NCBI GenBank assembly: GCA_963830385.1
Contig: CAWHMD010000005.1
Location: 248,001 to 312,000, forward strand
DNA from: Bog-532 sp963830385
GTDB lineage: Bacteria > Actinomycetota > Actinomycetes > Streptosporangiales > Streptosporangiaceae
Length of the DNA stretch: 64,000 nt
Direction of reading: 5' to 3'
Shown here: positions 35,909 to 45,256 of the stretch, in pieces
How positions within the stretch are numbered: the first letter of the stretch is position 1
Layout: each line of letters opens with the position of its first letter
The notes under the pieces: model-generated
Database searches by the model: none
What the model saw: the letters and a program-made list of their open reading frames with translations, nothing else
What the model was told of the DNA's origin: nothing
Made by a program: the position numbers and the translations under genes

Positions 35909-37267
35909 ATGCGGGCACTCGTGAACGCCCTGACCACCCGGGGCAAGACGTTCCTGGCCATAGGGGCGGCCGCGATCCTGGCCGGCCTGATCTTCACCGA
36001 GGCCGACCTGTTCCGCATCGGCCTGCTGCTGATGCTGCTGCCGGTCCTGTCGGCCGTGGTCACCAGCCGGGCCCGCTACCGGCTGTCCTGCACCCGGCAG
36101 CTGATACCGCGCCGGATCCAGGCGGGCCAGTCGGCCGAGGCCCGGGTCCGGCTGTCCAACGTGTCCCGCCTGCGCACCGGGTTGCTGCTGGCCGAGGACG
36201 TGACCCCGGCGACGGTGGCGAACCCCGTCAGCCGGCCGCGGTTCGTGCTGGAGTCGATCGAGCCCGGCGGCAGCCGTGACCTGAGCCACCAGATCGAGCT
36301 GGATCAGCGGGGCAAGTACACCATCGGCCCGCTCCAGGTCCGGGTGGCCGACAGTTTCGGGCTGGCCGCCATCGGCCGGTCGTTCGCGACCAAGAGCACG
36401 CTGGTGGTGACGCCGGCCATCACCCCGCTGCCCCGGGTGGCGATCGCCGGCAACCGGCTCGGCGACGGCGAGAGCGGCCTGCGCACGGTCGCGGCCGCCG
36501 GTGAGGACGACATCGCGCCGCGCGCCTACCGCGACGGCGACGAGCTGCGGCGGGTGCACTGGCGGTCCACCGCCCGGTACGGCCAGCTGATGGTCCGGCG
36601 CGAGGAGCAGCGCTGGCACAACCGGGCGCTGCTGCTGCTGGACACCCGGCGGCGGGCCCACGTGGGCAGCGGCCTGGACTCCTCGTTCGAGTTCGCGGTG
36701 AGCGCGATGGCCTCCATCGGCGTCCACCTGGTCGGGCAGGGCATCGAGACCCGGCTGATCACCGACACCGGCGACTCTGCCCCGGCCGGGCCCGCGGCCG
36801 AGTCGCTGCTGGAACGGCTGGCCGTGATCGGCGCCTCGCGCGGCGCCGACCTCAACCGCGGCCTGGCCGCGCTCCGAGGCAGTAGCCGCGGCCAGGTCAT
36901 CGCGATCATCGGGGCGATGTCGGCCGCGCAGGCGCGGCTGCTCGCCGCCAGCCACCATGGCACCTCCCCCGCCATGGCGATACTGCTGGATGGCCCGCAC
37001 TGGGCGGCCGAGCGCCCGCCCGCCAGCGGCCAGCCGGCCAACGGGCGGGCCGCCGCCGACCGCGAGCAAGGCCCGGCCGCGGCCGACGTGCTGACCGCGG
37101 CGGGCTGGCGGGTGGTGGTGGTCACCCGCAGCACGCCGCTGGCCGACGCCTGGCGCGAACTGCACAGCCCGGTGTCCAGTGCCCCGTTGCGCTCCACGGT
37201 CAGTACCGAGGCCCCGACGCCGGCCCGCGCCCGGCTGGGCGTCGTCACCGGCGAGGAAGGCTCATGA
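35909..37267 (+). CDS. DUF58 membrane-anchored protein
   Basis: A 452-residue protein. Two N-terminal membrane helices (FLAIGAAAILAGLIFTEADL and IGLLLMLLPVLSAVVTS) precede an immunoglobulin-like segment. The DUF58 core lies near residues 200-235 (EDDIAPRAYRDGDELRRVHWRSTA). A VWA-like C-terminal half includes LLLLDTRRRAHVG, where the metal-site Asp is kept but the usual DxSxS is degenerate. It is a regular MoxR partner; the complex is thought to act in envelope or stress functions. It overlaps the next gene by 4 bp. Confidence 0.92.
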   Translation: MRALVNALTTRGKTFLAIGAAAILAGLIFTEADLFRIGLLLMLLPVLSAVVTSRARYRLSCTRQLIPRRIQAGQSAEARVRLSNVSRLRTGLLLAEDVTPATVANPVSRPRFVLESIEPGGSRDLSHQIELDQRGKYTIGPLQVRVADSFGLAAIGRSFATKSTLVVTPAITPLPRVAIAGNRLGDGESGLRTVAAAGEDDIAPRAYRDGDELRRVHWRSTARYGQLMVRREEQRWHNRALLLLDTRRRAHVGSGLDSSFEFAVSAMASIGVHLVGQGIETRLITDTGDSAPAGPAAESLLERLAVIGASRGADLNRGLAALRGSSRGQVIAIIGAMSAAQARLLAASHHGTSPAMAILLDGPHWAAERPPASGQPANGRAAADREQGPAAADVLTAAGWRVVVVTRSTPLADAWRELHSPVSSAPLRSTVSTEAPTPARARLGVVTGEEGS

Positions 37268-39708
37268 ACTACCGCCTCACGATCGCGGCCGCGGCCGGCA
37301 CGATCCTCGCCTCCACCGCCCTGTACGCGCTGTTCGTGGGCCTGACCTGGTTCTGGGCAGCGGCCGGGGCGGTGGTCCTGGTGGCCGCGATCGGCCTGCT
37401 GACCCGCCGCTGGCCCTCGCCCGTGCTGCCGTCGGCCGGGGCGGTGACCGCCGCCCTGGCCGGCCTGCTGCTCTACCTGAACGTGCTGTTCTCCCCTCAC
37501 CAGTCCTGGTTCCTGGTCGTGCCCAACGTGACCTCGCTCGGCCACGTCTGGACGGTGGCCACCGAGGGCATGAGCGACTCCGACCGGTTCTCGCCGCCGG
37601 TCCCGCTCACCCCCGGCATGCTGCTGCTGGCGGTGGCCGGGGTGGGGCTGGCCGCGATCGCGGCCGACCTGCTGGCCGCCCGGCTGCGCCGGTCCGCCCT
37701 GGCCGGGCTGCCGCTGCTCGTCCTGTTCATCGTGCCGTCGACCACCCCGGTGATCCGCAGCGGGATCGGCACCGCGATCGTGTTCTGCCTGGGCACGATC
37801 GGCTACCTGCTGATCCTGGCGGCCGACGGCCGGGACCGGATCGGCCGGTGGGGCCGCACCGTCGGGCTGTGGCGGACCGACCGGTACGGCCGCCCGGTGT
37901 CGCGCGGTCCCGGGGCACTCAAGCCCGCCGACGTGAACACGCTGGCCACGACCGGACGGCGGATCGGCGTGGTCTCGATCGTGGTCGCGCTGTTCGTGCC
38001 GCTGTTCATCCCGGCGCTGCGGGTCAGCCGCATGTTCCCCGCTCACGTCAACGTGTTCGGTCACGCCGGCAACGGGCTGGGCACCGGGAACGGCACGTCG
38101 GTCCCGGACCCGCTGGCGCAGATGACCCAGGACCTGCGGGAGGGTGAAGCGCAGCCGGTGCTCACCTACACCACCACCGATCCCGAGCCCCAGTACCTGC
38201 AGATGTACGTGCTCGGCAACCTGACCACGACCCGCTGGACGCTCAGCCCGCATCTGGGCTCGAACGCCGCCGCGGCCGGGACCCTGCCCAAGGCCCAGGG
38301 CCTGACCGCCACCAGCAAGTCGATCGTCAGCACGCAGACCACGCACGTCGCGTTCAGCTCGACCGCGTCCGGCAACTCGGTGGTCAGCTTCCTCCCGGTG
38401 CCGTACCCGCCCACCAAGATCAACGTCTCCGGGCACTGGGTGATCAACGACAGCACCAGCATGGTGTTCGGGTTCAACAACCCGCTGTCCGGGCTGTCCT
38501 ACACGGTCACCAGCCAGGACGTGGAGCCCACGGCCCAGCAGCTGACCCTGGCCGGGTCCCCGCCGGCCGCCATCTCCAGCCAGTTCCTGGCCGTCCCGGC
38601 CGCGTTCAGGTCGCTGACCACGCTGGCCCGGAAGGTGACCCGCGACGCCGACACTCCGTACGGGCGGGCGCTGGCCCTGCAGAACTGGTTCACCGAGACC
38701 GGCGGCTTCACCTACAGCCTGAGCGTCAACGAACCGGCCGACGCGAGCGGCCTGACCCACTTCCTCACCGTGTCCAAGCGCGGGTACTGCCAGCAGTTCG
38801 CGTTCGCCATGGCGGTGCTGGCCCGGCTGCTCGGCATCCCGTCCCGGGTGGCGGTCGGCTTCACCCCCGGCACCGCCACCGGGCAGGCCAACACCTACCA
38901 GGTACGCACCAGCGACGCGCACGCCTGGCCCGAGCTGTACTTCCAGGGCCTGGGCTGGATGCGGTTCGAGCCCACGCCGTCCGGCAGCGGCGGCCAGGGC
39001 ACCGCGCTGCCGCCCAGCTACACGGTCCCGCAGATCTCCGGCAACGGCACCGGCGCGTCCTCCGGCAACTCGTCCAGCTCGGCCGGCGGCAACGGCTCGG
39101 GCACCACCAAGGCCGGTGGCAACCCGAACAAGAAGATCGCCGAGGGCGACACCGGCGGCAGCGGCACCGGGTCGGCCGGGGGCGGCGCCGGCTTCCCGCT
39201 GGAGCCGATCGGCATCGCGCTGCTGGCCCTGCTCGCGGTGATCGTCGTCGTCCCGCCGGCCGGCCGGTTCCTGGTCCGTCAGCGGCGGCTCGCCTACTCC
39301 GGGGACCTGGACCGGGCGCACGCCGCCTGGCGGGAGACCCTGGACGACCTGACCGACTACCACCTGACGGGAAGTCCCAGTGAGTCGCCGCGGGCGGTCG
39401 CCCGCCGGATCACCGACGAGACCCAGCTGGACGCCCCGGCCGCGCAGGCGCTCGGGCGGGTCGCCCTGGCCGAGGAACGGGCCAGCTACGCGGACACCCC
39501 GGGGATCGCGCCGACGCGGTCCGACCTGGAGCTGATCCGGCGCGGGCTGGCCGCCCACGCCACCTGGCGGGCCCGCTGGCGCGCCCGGCTGACCCCCGCG
39601 TCCGCCTACATCCCGTTCTGGAGCCTGACGGTCAGGCTGTCGGGGGCCACCACCCAGGCCCGGTCAAGAATCGGGCGGCGCCGAACGGCTCACAGACCGC
39701 CTTCCTGA
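37264..39708 (+). CDS. TgpA-like membrane transglutaminase-domain protein
   Basis: An 814-residue protein with five or six N-terminal membrane helices (1 to about 255). An extracytoplasmic region carries a transglutaminase-like fold: the catalytic Cys is in KRGYCQQFAFAMAVLARLLG (about 509), the His in SDAHAWPELYF (about 552), and the acidic residue in MRFEPTPSG. A Gly/Ser linker, one more helix (IGIALLALLAVIVVV) and a cytoplasmic DUF4129-like tail follow. With moxR and DUF58 it forms a conserved actinobacterial unit. Its end overlaps the convergent DUF3040 gene by 19 bp. Confidence 0.92.
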   Translation: MNYRLTIAAAAGTILASTALYALFVGLTWFWAAAGAVVLVAAIGLLTRRWPSPVLPSAGAVTAALAGLLLYLNVLFSPHQSWFLVVPNVTSLGHVWTVATEGMSDSDRFSPPVPLTPGMLLLAVAGVGLAAIAADLLAARLRRSALAGLPLLVLFIVPSTTPVIRSGIGTAIVFCLGTIGYLLILAADGRDRIGRWGRTVGLWRTDRYGRPVSRGPGALKPADVNTLATTGRRIGVVSIVVALFVPLFIPALRVSRMFPAHVNVFGHAGNGLGTGNGTSVPDPLAQMTQDLREGEAQPVLTYTTTDPEPQYLQMYVLGNLTTTRWTLSPHLGSNAAAAGTLPKAQGLTATSKSIVSTQTTHVAFSSTASGNSVVSFLPVPYPPTKINVSGHWVINDSTSMVFGFNNPLSGLSYTVTSQDVEPTAQQLTLAGSPPAAISSQFLAVPAAFRSLTTLARKVTRDADTPYGRALALQNWFTETGGFTYSLSVNEPADASGLTHFLTVSKRGYCQQFAFAMAVLARLLGIPSRVAVGFTPGTATGQANTYQVRTSDAHAWPELYFQGLGWMRFEPTPSGSGGQGTALPPSYTVPQISGNGTGASSGNSSSSAGGNGSGTTKAGGNPNKKIAEGDTGGSGTGSAGGGAGFPLEPIGIALLALLAVIVVVPPAGRFLVRQRRLAYSGDLDRAHAAWRETLDDLTDYHLTGSPSESPRAVARRITDETQLDAPAAQALGRVALAEERASYADTPGIAPTRSDLELIRRGLAAHATWRARWRARLTPASAYIPFWSLTVRLSGATTQARSRIGRRRTAHRPPS

Positions 39709-40112
39709 CGGCGGCGCCAGCGCTCCTCGAGGCGCTCCATCCGGCCCGGCTGCGCCACCTGGATCCCGGCCTTGCGCTGCTGGCGCCGCCGGGCCCGCTC
39801 CGCGTTGCGGGGCTTGCGCAGTCCGGCCGCGACCGACATCGCGTTGATGTGCCGGTAGCTGGTCAGGGCCCACATGCTGCACACGAGCATGATGACGAAT
39901 CCGGCGACGCCCACCCAGATGTACTGGGAAATGACTCCGCCGAGCAGCAGCCCGACCCCCAGCACGAATCCGGCTACGGCCTGAACGGCCCGTCGCTTGT
40001 AGTGCACACGCGGGTCGCTGGAGCGAACCGCGTGGACAAATTTTGGATCCTCGCTGTAGAGCGCCTGCTCGATCTGCTCGAGCTGACGCTGTTCATGCTC
40101 AGAGAGCGGCAC
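39690..40112 (-). CDS. DUF3040 membrane protein
   Basis: A 140-residue actinobacterial protein. The N-terminus PLSEHEQRQLEQIEQALYSEDPKF is the DUF3040 signature. Two adjacent membrane helices (AVQAVAGFVLGVGLLLGGVI, WVGVAGFVIMLVCSMWALT) and a basic Arg-rich tail follow. The GTG at 40112 gives the usual family start, and an ATG at 40124 is the alternative. Function unknown; the family is commonly encoded near dinB and the mraZ end of the dcw cluster. Confidence 0.88.
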   Translation of the reverse strand: MPLSEHEQRQLEQIEQALYSEDPKFVHAVRSSDPRVHYKRRAVQAVAGFVLGVGLLLGGVISQYIWVGVAGFVIMLVCSMWALTSYRHINAMSVAAGLRKPRNAERARRRQQRKAGIQVAQPGRMERLEERWRRRQEGGL

Positions 40113-40258
40113 GACGCCTCCCATGGAACCTTGCGCGCAGGATCGGGGGTACGGTGACTGCCACCAGTCTCCCCGGATCCACCTCCAGAATACGAGCCTC
40201 AGAGCACCGCGTGGAAGGGTGTCCCCTCCCCGTCACCCGGCTGAAAGGGCTGGAGCGG

Positions 40259-41527
40259 TCACCAGCCATCGCCTGGCTCGCTTTCGCGGTACTCGCTGGG
40301 GCGATGACCGCCCTCGCTGTCGTCCCCGTCCACCAGCACCGCGGGGCGGACCGCACCCGCGCCAAAACGCTGCGTGATCTGGTCCATCACCCGCTCGGCC
40401 TCCCGCCAGCTGGTCGGTTTGTCGTCGAACGCGAGCTGGGTGGTGGCCTCGGCGGCGGCGCTCAGACCGGTCATCCGCACCCCGACCAGCCGCAGCCGGG
40501 CGGCTCCATCCAGGCCGGAGCCCTCGTACAGCGCGCAGGCGGTCTCGTAGATGGTCCGGGCCAGGTCGACCGGATCCGGCAGCGTCCGCGACCGGGTGAT
40601 GGTGTGGAAGCTGGCCAGCCGGAGCTTGACGGTCACCGTCCGGCCCGCCCAGCCGCCGTCGCGCAGCGCGCGGGCGGTCCGCTCGGACAGCCGCAGCAAC
40701 TCCCGGCGGACCACCTCGGGGTCGGTGACGTCGGTGGCGAAGGTCTCCTCGGCCCCGATGCTCTTGTCGGGCGCGTGCGGGGTGACCGCCCGGCTGTCCC
40801 GGCCCCCGGCCAGCGCGGCCAGGTGCGCGCCGACCGCGTTGCCCAGGTGCTGCTGCAGGGTGGCGAGCGGGGCGTGGGCGATGTCGCCCACCGTGTGCAG
40901 GCCCAGCCGGGCCAGCGTCTCGCCGGTGCGCTGGCCCACGCCCCACAGCGCCGAGACCGGCAGCGGGTGCAGGAAGCCGAGCACCCCGTCGGCCGGCACC
41001 ACCAGCAGGCCGTCCGGCTTGGCGCGGACCGAGGCGATCTTGGCGACGAATTTGGATGACGCCACCCCCACCGAGCAGGTCAGCCCCTGCTCGGCCTCGA
41101 CCTGGCGGCGGATGGCGGCACCGATCCAAGCCGGCGATCCGAGCCGCCGCCGGGCGCCCGACACGTCCAGGAACGCCTCGTCGAGGGCCAGCGGCTCGAC
41201 CAGCGGCGTGACCGACCGGAACACGGCCATGACCTGCTTGGACACCTCGCTGTAGGCCCCCCGGCGAGGTGGCACGAAGATCGCCTGCGGGCACCTCCGC
41301 TTGGCCACCGCGCCCGGCATCGCCGACCGGACCCCGAACTTCCTGGCCTCGTAGGAGGCCGACAGCACCACGCCGCGCCCGTTGGGCGAGCCGACGATGA
41401 CCGGCTTGCCCATCAGCTCGGGGCGGTCACGAATCTCGACGCTGGCGTAGAACGCGTCCATGTCCACGTGCAGGATGTGACAGCCCGTGTCGTCGGGTAC
41501 GTTCACCGCTGGGTCAAGGACACTCAC
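40259..41527 (-). CDS. dinB: DNA polymerase IV
   Basis: A 422-residue Y-family translesion polymerase. Catalytic acids are in ILHVDMDAFYASVE (Asp22) and LALDEAFLDVSG (Asp/Glu near 116-117). YEARKFGVRSAMPG, SVGVASSKFVAKIASVRAKPDG and a helix-hairpin-helix (LWGVGQRTGETLARLGLHTVGDIA) follow, then the little-finger domain. No beta-clamp motif of the QLxLF type is obvious at the C-terminus; TTQLAFDD near residue 368 is a candidate. The GTG at 41527 is 9 bp from the methyltransferase gene upstream. Confidence 0.94.
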   Translation of the reverse strand: MSVLDPAVNVPDDTGCHILHVDMDAFYASVEIRDRPELMGKPVIVGSPNGRGVVLSASYEARKFGVRSAMPGAVAKRRCPQAIFVPPRRGAYSEVSKQVMAVFRSVTPLVEPLALDEAFLDVSGARRRLGSPAWIGAAIRRQVEAEQGLTCSVGVASSKFVAKIASVRAKPDGLLVVPADGVLGFLHPLPVSALWGVGQRTGETLARLGLHTVGDIAHAPLATLQQHLGNAVGAHLAALAGGRDSRAVTPHAPDKSIGAEETFATDVTDPEVVRRELLRLSERTARALRDGGWAGRTVTVKLRLASFHTITRSRTLPDPVDLARTIYETACALYEGSGLDGAARLRLVGVRMTGLSAAAEATTQLAFDDKPTSWREAERVMDQITQRFGAGAVRPAVLVDGDDSEGGHRPSEYRESEPGDGW

Positions 41528-41536
41528 CGCGCCGCC

Positions 41537-42262
41537 TCAGCGCCGCCCCAGCACGTGCAGCTTGGCGGCGACGTCCCGCAGGGCCGGGTACGTCGCGGCC
41601 GCCGCCTCCAGGGCGCGCAGCGACTCGGCCGCCCCCGGCTCGGCGTCCATCAGCACGCTGGGCACCAGGCCGGCGAAGATGTCGGCGCCGTGGGCGGCTC
41701 CCGGGGTCAGCCCGGCCCCCTCGATCAGTGCGGTCAGGCCGGGCAACGTGAACCAGCGGGGCCCCGCGCCCGGCATGCCCTGCCGGTCCCGCTCCAGCAG
41801 CGCCCGGGCCTCGTCGAACCGGCCCGCCGCGGCCCGGTGCAGCACCGCCGCGACCACGCCGGAGGCCAGCACGCTGACGGTGCCGCCGGGCCGCAGCACC
41901 CTGGTGATGGCGGCCAGCGCATCGGCCGGGGAGTCCACGTACTCCAGCACGCTGTGGCAGATGATGAGGTCGGCCGCCTGCTCGCCGACCACGCCGTCCA
42001 GGCCGGCCGCGTCGCCCTGGACCACGCTGATGCGCACGTCCCGCTCGGCCGCGCGCCGCTGGGCGGCCGCCAGCGAGTCCGGGCTCGGGTCGACCACGGT
42101 CACGCTGTGCCCGAGGGCGGCCAGCGGCACGGCGAACCCGCCGGTGCCCCCGCCCGCGTCGATGACGTCGAGCCGGTCACGGCCGGTCTGCCCGGCGCGC
42201 GCCGCGAGCACCTCGCGCAGCATCTCCCAGACGACGGACCGGCGGCTGGTCTGAACTTCCAC
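41537..42262 (-). CDS. class I SAM-dependent methyltransferase
   Basis: A 241-residue Rossmann methyltransferase. Motif I is VIDAGGGTGGFAVPLA, the acidic loop is VTVVDPSPDSLAAA, the post-II segment VVQGDAAGL, and LIICHSVLEYVDSPADAL resembles SmtA/UbiG-like enzymes. The substrate is unknown. It shares a strand and a 9-bp spacer with dinB, a pairing often kept in actinobacteria. The GTG at 42262 follows AAGGGGG. Confidence 0.88.
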   Translation of the reverse strand: MEVQTSRRSVVWEMLREVLAARAGQTGRDRLDVIDAGGGTGGFAVPLAALGHSVTVVDPSPDSLAAAQRRAAERDVRISVVQGDAAGLDGVVGEQAADLIICHSVLEYVDSPADALAAITRVLRPGGTVSVLASGVVAAVLHRAAAGRFDEARALLERDRQGMPGAGPRWFTLPGLTALIEGAGLTPGAAHGADIFAGLVPSVLMDAEPGAAESLRALEAAAATYPALRDVAAKLHVLGRR

Positions 42263-42409
42263 CGCACCCCCTTAGGTACCTTCAATGTAGTGCGGTGCGG
42301 CGACATTTTCCGCCTATCCGGGTGGGCCGGAACCGCAGGTCGCCGGCTGATTCCTAACGGACTTCGGACACTCTGACGGGATATGCGGGTTCCCCTCAGC
42401 CTCAGCACG

Positions 42410-42415
42410 TATCCT
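42410..42415 (+). promoter_or_regulatory. -10 element of a leaderless transcript
   Basis: TATCCT fits TANNNT and ends 7 bases before the ATG at 42423, which has no ribosome site. Transcription starting at the A of the ATG would give a leaderless message. Confidence 0.5.
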
Positions 42416-42422
42416 CTTCGCC

Positions 42423-43061
42423 ATGGCTGAGCACCTCGAGTTGCCGCGCCCCTGCCGTCTGCTGCGGACGGTGGTCTGGAACCTCACCGAATCGGTGGGG
42501 TTGCCCGGCGTCGGCTACGTGGTTGGCCAGGAGCTTGCCGGCCGGAACGCCGCGATGATCGCCGCCGCCGCCATCCTCTGGCTGGTCGCGGTGGTCCGCA
42601 AGATCGTCACCGGCACCGTGCCCGGCCTGGTCACGATCACGGCCCTGGTCATGACCGTGCAGGCGGTCGTGGTGGTCAGCACCGGGAACGTATTCTTCTT
42701 CCTGCTCCAGTTCCCGCTGGCCAACCTGGTGATGTGCGTGCTGTTCGCGCGGACCGCGCCGACCCGCAAGCCGCTCATCGCCCAGCTGGCCGCGGAGGTG
42801 GTGGCGCTGCGCCAGCCGTCCACCCAGCACCCGGCCCTGCACCGGTTCTTCCAGGGCGCGACCTGGCTCTGGGCGGCCCTGTTCTTCCTGACCACGGTGG
42901 GCCTGTCGGTCATGATGATGACCGAGCCGCTGACCTTGTTCCTGGTCCTCTACACGGCCGTGACCGTGGGCGGCGTGGTGGTCGGGGCCGGGCTGTGCGC
43001 GCTCTGGTTCTACCGGGTGATCCGCAAGAGCGGCTTGCGGATCCGCTTCGCCGCGGCCTAG
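42423..43061 (+). CDS. polytopic membrane protein (VC0807-like)
   Basis: A 212-residue protein with about five membrane helices: AAMIAAAAILWLVAVV, TITALVMTVQAVVVV, VFFFLLQFPLANLVMCVLF, ATWLWAALFFLTTVGLSV and LFLVLYTAVTVGGVVVGAGL. The arrangement recalls VC0807/septation-protein-A-like families, but no diagnostic motif lets me name it. Its 3' end overlaps nusB by 4 bp on the opposite strand. It has no ribosome-binding site and is probably leaderless. Confidence 0.75.
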   Translation: MAEHLELPRPCRLLRTVVWNLTESVGLPGVGYVVGQELAGRNAAMIAAAAILWLVAVVRKIVTGTVPGLVTITALVMTVQAVVVVSTGNVFFFLLQFPLANLVMCVLFARTAPTRKPLIAQLAAEVVALRQPSTQHPALHRFFQGATWLWAALFFLTTVGLSVMMMTEPLTLFLVLYTAVTVGGVVVGAGLCALWFYRVIRKSGLRIRFAAA

Positions 43062-43477
43062 AGGGCCAGCGTCGGCTTCAGCGACAGCAGCCGGGCCAGC
43101 AGCCCGTTGACGAAGGCGGGTGAACCGTCGGTGGACAGGTCCTTGGCCAGCTCGACCGCCTCGCTGATGGCCACCCCGTCCGGTATGTCGTCGGCCCACA
43201 GCAGTTCGTAGGTGCCGATCCGGAGGATGTTGCGGTCGACGGCGGGCATCCGGTCCAGCGTCCAGCCTTCGGCGTACTCGGCCAGCAGCTCGTCGATCCG
43301 GTCCCGGTGTGCCTGGACGCCCCGGACCAGCTCGGCAGCGTACTCCGGGACCGGCGGCCCGTCGTCGGCCTTGGCCGCGGTGCGCTCCTCCAGCAGCTCC
43401 AGCACCGGTGCACCGCGCAGTTCGGCTTCGAACAACAGGTCAAGGGCGCGCTTACGCGCCTTGCTACGGGCAGGCAC
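43058..43477 (-). CDS. nusB: transcription antitermination factor NusB
   Basis: A 139-residue all-helical RNA-binding protein that works with NusE/S10 in rRNA antitermination. SKARKRALDLLFEAELRG is the Arg-rich RNA-binding start, and MPAVDRNILRIGTYELLWADDIPDGVAISEAVELAKDL is the conserved C-terminal half. The GTG at 43477 lies 14 bp downstream of efp in the pepP-efp-nusB operon. The bldD gene that follows nusB in Streptomyces is not present here. Confidence 0.96.
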   Translation of the reverse strand: MPARSKARKRALDLLFEAELRGAPVLELLEERTAAKADDGPPVPEYAAELVRGVQAHRDRIDELLAEYAEGWTLDRMPAVDRNILRIGTYELLWADDIPDGVAISEAVELAKDLSTDGSPAFVNGLLARLLSLKPTLAL

Positions 43478-43491
43478 AGTAGTAAGGCGTC

Positions 43492-44049
43492 TCAGGCCCG
43501 GCCGAGGTACGTGCCGGTCCGGGTGTCGACCTTGATCTTCTCGCCGGTGGAGATGAACAGCGGGACCGCGATCTCGGCGCCGGTCTCCAGCTTGGCGGGC
43601 TTGGTGCCGCCGGTGGAGCGGTCACCCTGCAGGCCCGGGTCGGTGGAGCTGACCGTCAGCTCGACCGCCGCGGGCAGGTCCACGTACAGCGGCACCCCGT
43701 CGTTGAACGCGATCGTCACCATCTGCTCCTCGAGCAGGTAGTTGGCCGCGTCGCCGACGGTGGCCGCGGGCACGTGCGGCTGGTCGTAGTCGGTCATGTC
43801 CATGAACACGTAGTCGTCGCCCTCGCGGTACAGGTACTGCATGTCCCGCTTGTCGACGTTGGCCACGTCCACCTTGACGCCCGCGTTGAACGTCCGGTCG
43901 ACGACCTTGCCGGTCATGATGTTCTTGAGCTTGGACCGCACGAACGCGCCGCCCTTGCCTGGCTTCACATGCTGGAACTCGACGACCGTCCACAGGTTGC
44001 CGTCGATGTTCAGGGTCATGCCGTTCTTCAGGTCGTTGGTCGTCGCCAC
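43492..44049 (-). CDS. efp: translation elongation factor P
   Basis: A 185-residue factor that relieves ribosome stalling at polyproline. KOW-like N-terminal domain: ATTNDLKNGMTLNIDGNLW and VEFQHVKPGKGGAFVRSKLKN; the loop lysine is in KPGKGGAF. Two OB folds follow, ending KIKVDTRTGTYLGRA. The frame extends to 44202, but the GTG at 44049 with GGAG 9 bases ahead gives the standard start. It should matter here because many cluster proteins are Pro-rich. Confidence 0.96.
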   Translation of the reverse strand: MATTNDLKNGMTLNIDGNLWTVVEFQHVKPGKGGAFVRSKLKNIMTGKVVDRTFNAGVKVDVANVDKRDMQYLYREGDDYVFMDMTDYDQPHVPAATVGDAANYLLEEQMVTIAFNDGVPLYVDLPAAVELTVSSTDPGLQGDRSTGGTKPAKLETGAEIAVPLFISTGEKIKVDTRTGTYLGRA

Positions 44050-44080
44050 GTCTGCCGTCTCCGCCAATCCAAGCCGCCCG

Positions 44081-45172
44081 TCACAGGGCGAGAAGTTCCT
44101 TCGTGGTGGTCGTGAGGATCTGGGCTGCTCCGTCGGCCGTACCCGCCCCGACGACCAGGACATCCTCGATCCGGACACCGCCGCGGCCGGGTAGGTAGAC
44201 ACCGGGCTCGACGGTTACCGCAACACAGTCTTCTAGTTTACCCGTACTTCCGTACCCGATCATCGGTGCTTCATGGACTTCGAGCCCGACTCCGTGCCCG
44301 AGCCCGTGCCCGAAGTGCTGGCCGTGACCGGCCTCGGCGATCAGGTCACGGGCGGCCGCGTCCACCTCGCGCAGCGCCGCGCCGGGCCGGGCGGCCGTGC
44401 AGCCCGCCCGCTGGGCCGTCGCCACCAGCTCGTACAGGTCCCGCTGCCAGTCCGCGGGCTCGCCCAGCGCCACCGTCCGGGTCATGTCCGCGTGGTAGCC
44501 GGCGAACTGGGCACCGAAGTCCATGGTGATCAGGTCGCCGCGGCGCAACGGCCGGCTGGAGGGCACGGCGTGCGGCAGCGCCCCGTTCGGCCCGCTGGCC
44601 ACGATCGTGTCGAACGCCGGGCGGGCGGCGCCCAGCTCCCCCATCCGGTGGTCGAGCGCGGCCGCCAGCGCCCGCTCGGTCAGGCCCGGCCTGATCAGCG
44701 CCAGCACGTCGGCGAAGGCCTGGTCGGTGATCCGGCAGGCGGTCCCCAGCAGCTCAAGCTCGGACCGGTCTTTGACGACCCGTAGTTCTTCCACCCTTTT
44801 ATCGAAGGGAAAAAGGGTTACGCCCTCGGCGGCCAGGTCGATCTCGGCGTAGCCGTCCACGGTCAGGTCATGCGTCTCGACCGCGAGCCGCCGCACCCCG
44901 CGCCGTTCCGCCTCCGCCGCCAGCAGCGGCTCGACGAACCGCTCGACGGTCAGGTCCAGGTCGGGAGCGTCCCGCCGGGCGGCCAGCTCGTACCGGGAGT
45001 CGGTGGCCAGCAGGCCGGTCCCGTCGGCGGGAAGCAGCAGCGCCGCGTTCGAGCTGGCCAGCCCGGTCAGGTAGCGGACGTTGGGCCGGGCCGTGACCAG
45101 GACCGCCCCGGCGTCCAGCTCGGCCAGCTGAGCCTGGACCCGCGCCCGGCGGGCGGCGTGGATTTCTGGCAT
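44081..45172 (-). CDS. pepP: Xaa-Pro aminopeptidase/dipeptidase (M24)
   Basis: A 363-residue metallopeptidase of the pita-bread fold that removes or splits residues next to proline. Metal ligands are visible in order: ITMDFGAQFAGYHADMTRT (two Asp), HGLGHGVGLEVHEAP (His), TVEPGVYLPGRGGVRIEDVLVV (two Glu). The ATG at 45172 gives a normal N-terminal creatinase domain. It lies 31 bp upstream of efp, the usual actinobacterial pairing. Confidence 0.93.
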   Translation of the reverse strand: MPEIHAARRARVQAQLAELDAGAVLVTARPNVRYLTGLASSNAALLLPADGTGLLATDSRYELAARRDAPDLDLTVERFVEPLLAAEAERRGVRRLAVETHDLTVDGYAEIDLAAEGVTLFPFDKRVEELRVVKDRSELELLGTACRITDQAFADVLALIRPGLTERALAAALDHRMGELGAARPAFDTIVASGPNGALPHAVPSSRPLRRGDLITMDFGAQFAGYHADMTRTVALGEPADWQRDLYELVATAQRAGCTAARPGAALREVDAAARDLIAEAGHGQHFGHGLGHGVGLEVHEAPMIGYGSTGKLEDCVAVTVEPGVYLPGRGGVRIEDVLVVGAGTADGAAQILTTTTKELLAL

Positions 45173-45256
45173 GTCCTGACTGTAACCGCCCGGCGTGAAA
45201 CTTCCCCGGCCGTTGCGGGCGAGTAAGGGTGTGAGCAGGACTCGGCAGGAGAACGG

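Noticed and set aside
36526..39558. Minus-strand frame of about 1000 codons opposite the DUF58 and transglutaminase genes
   Set aside because: Spans two real genes in antisense; composition is typical of shadow frames.
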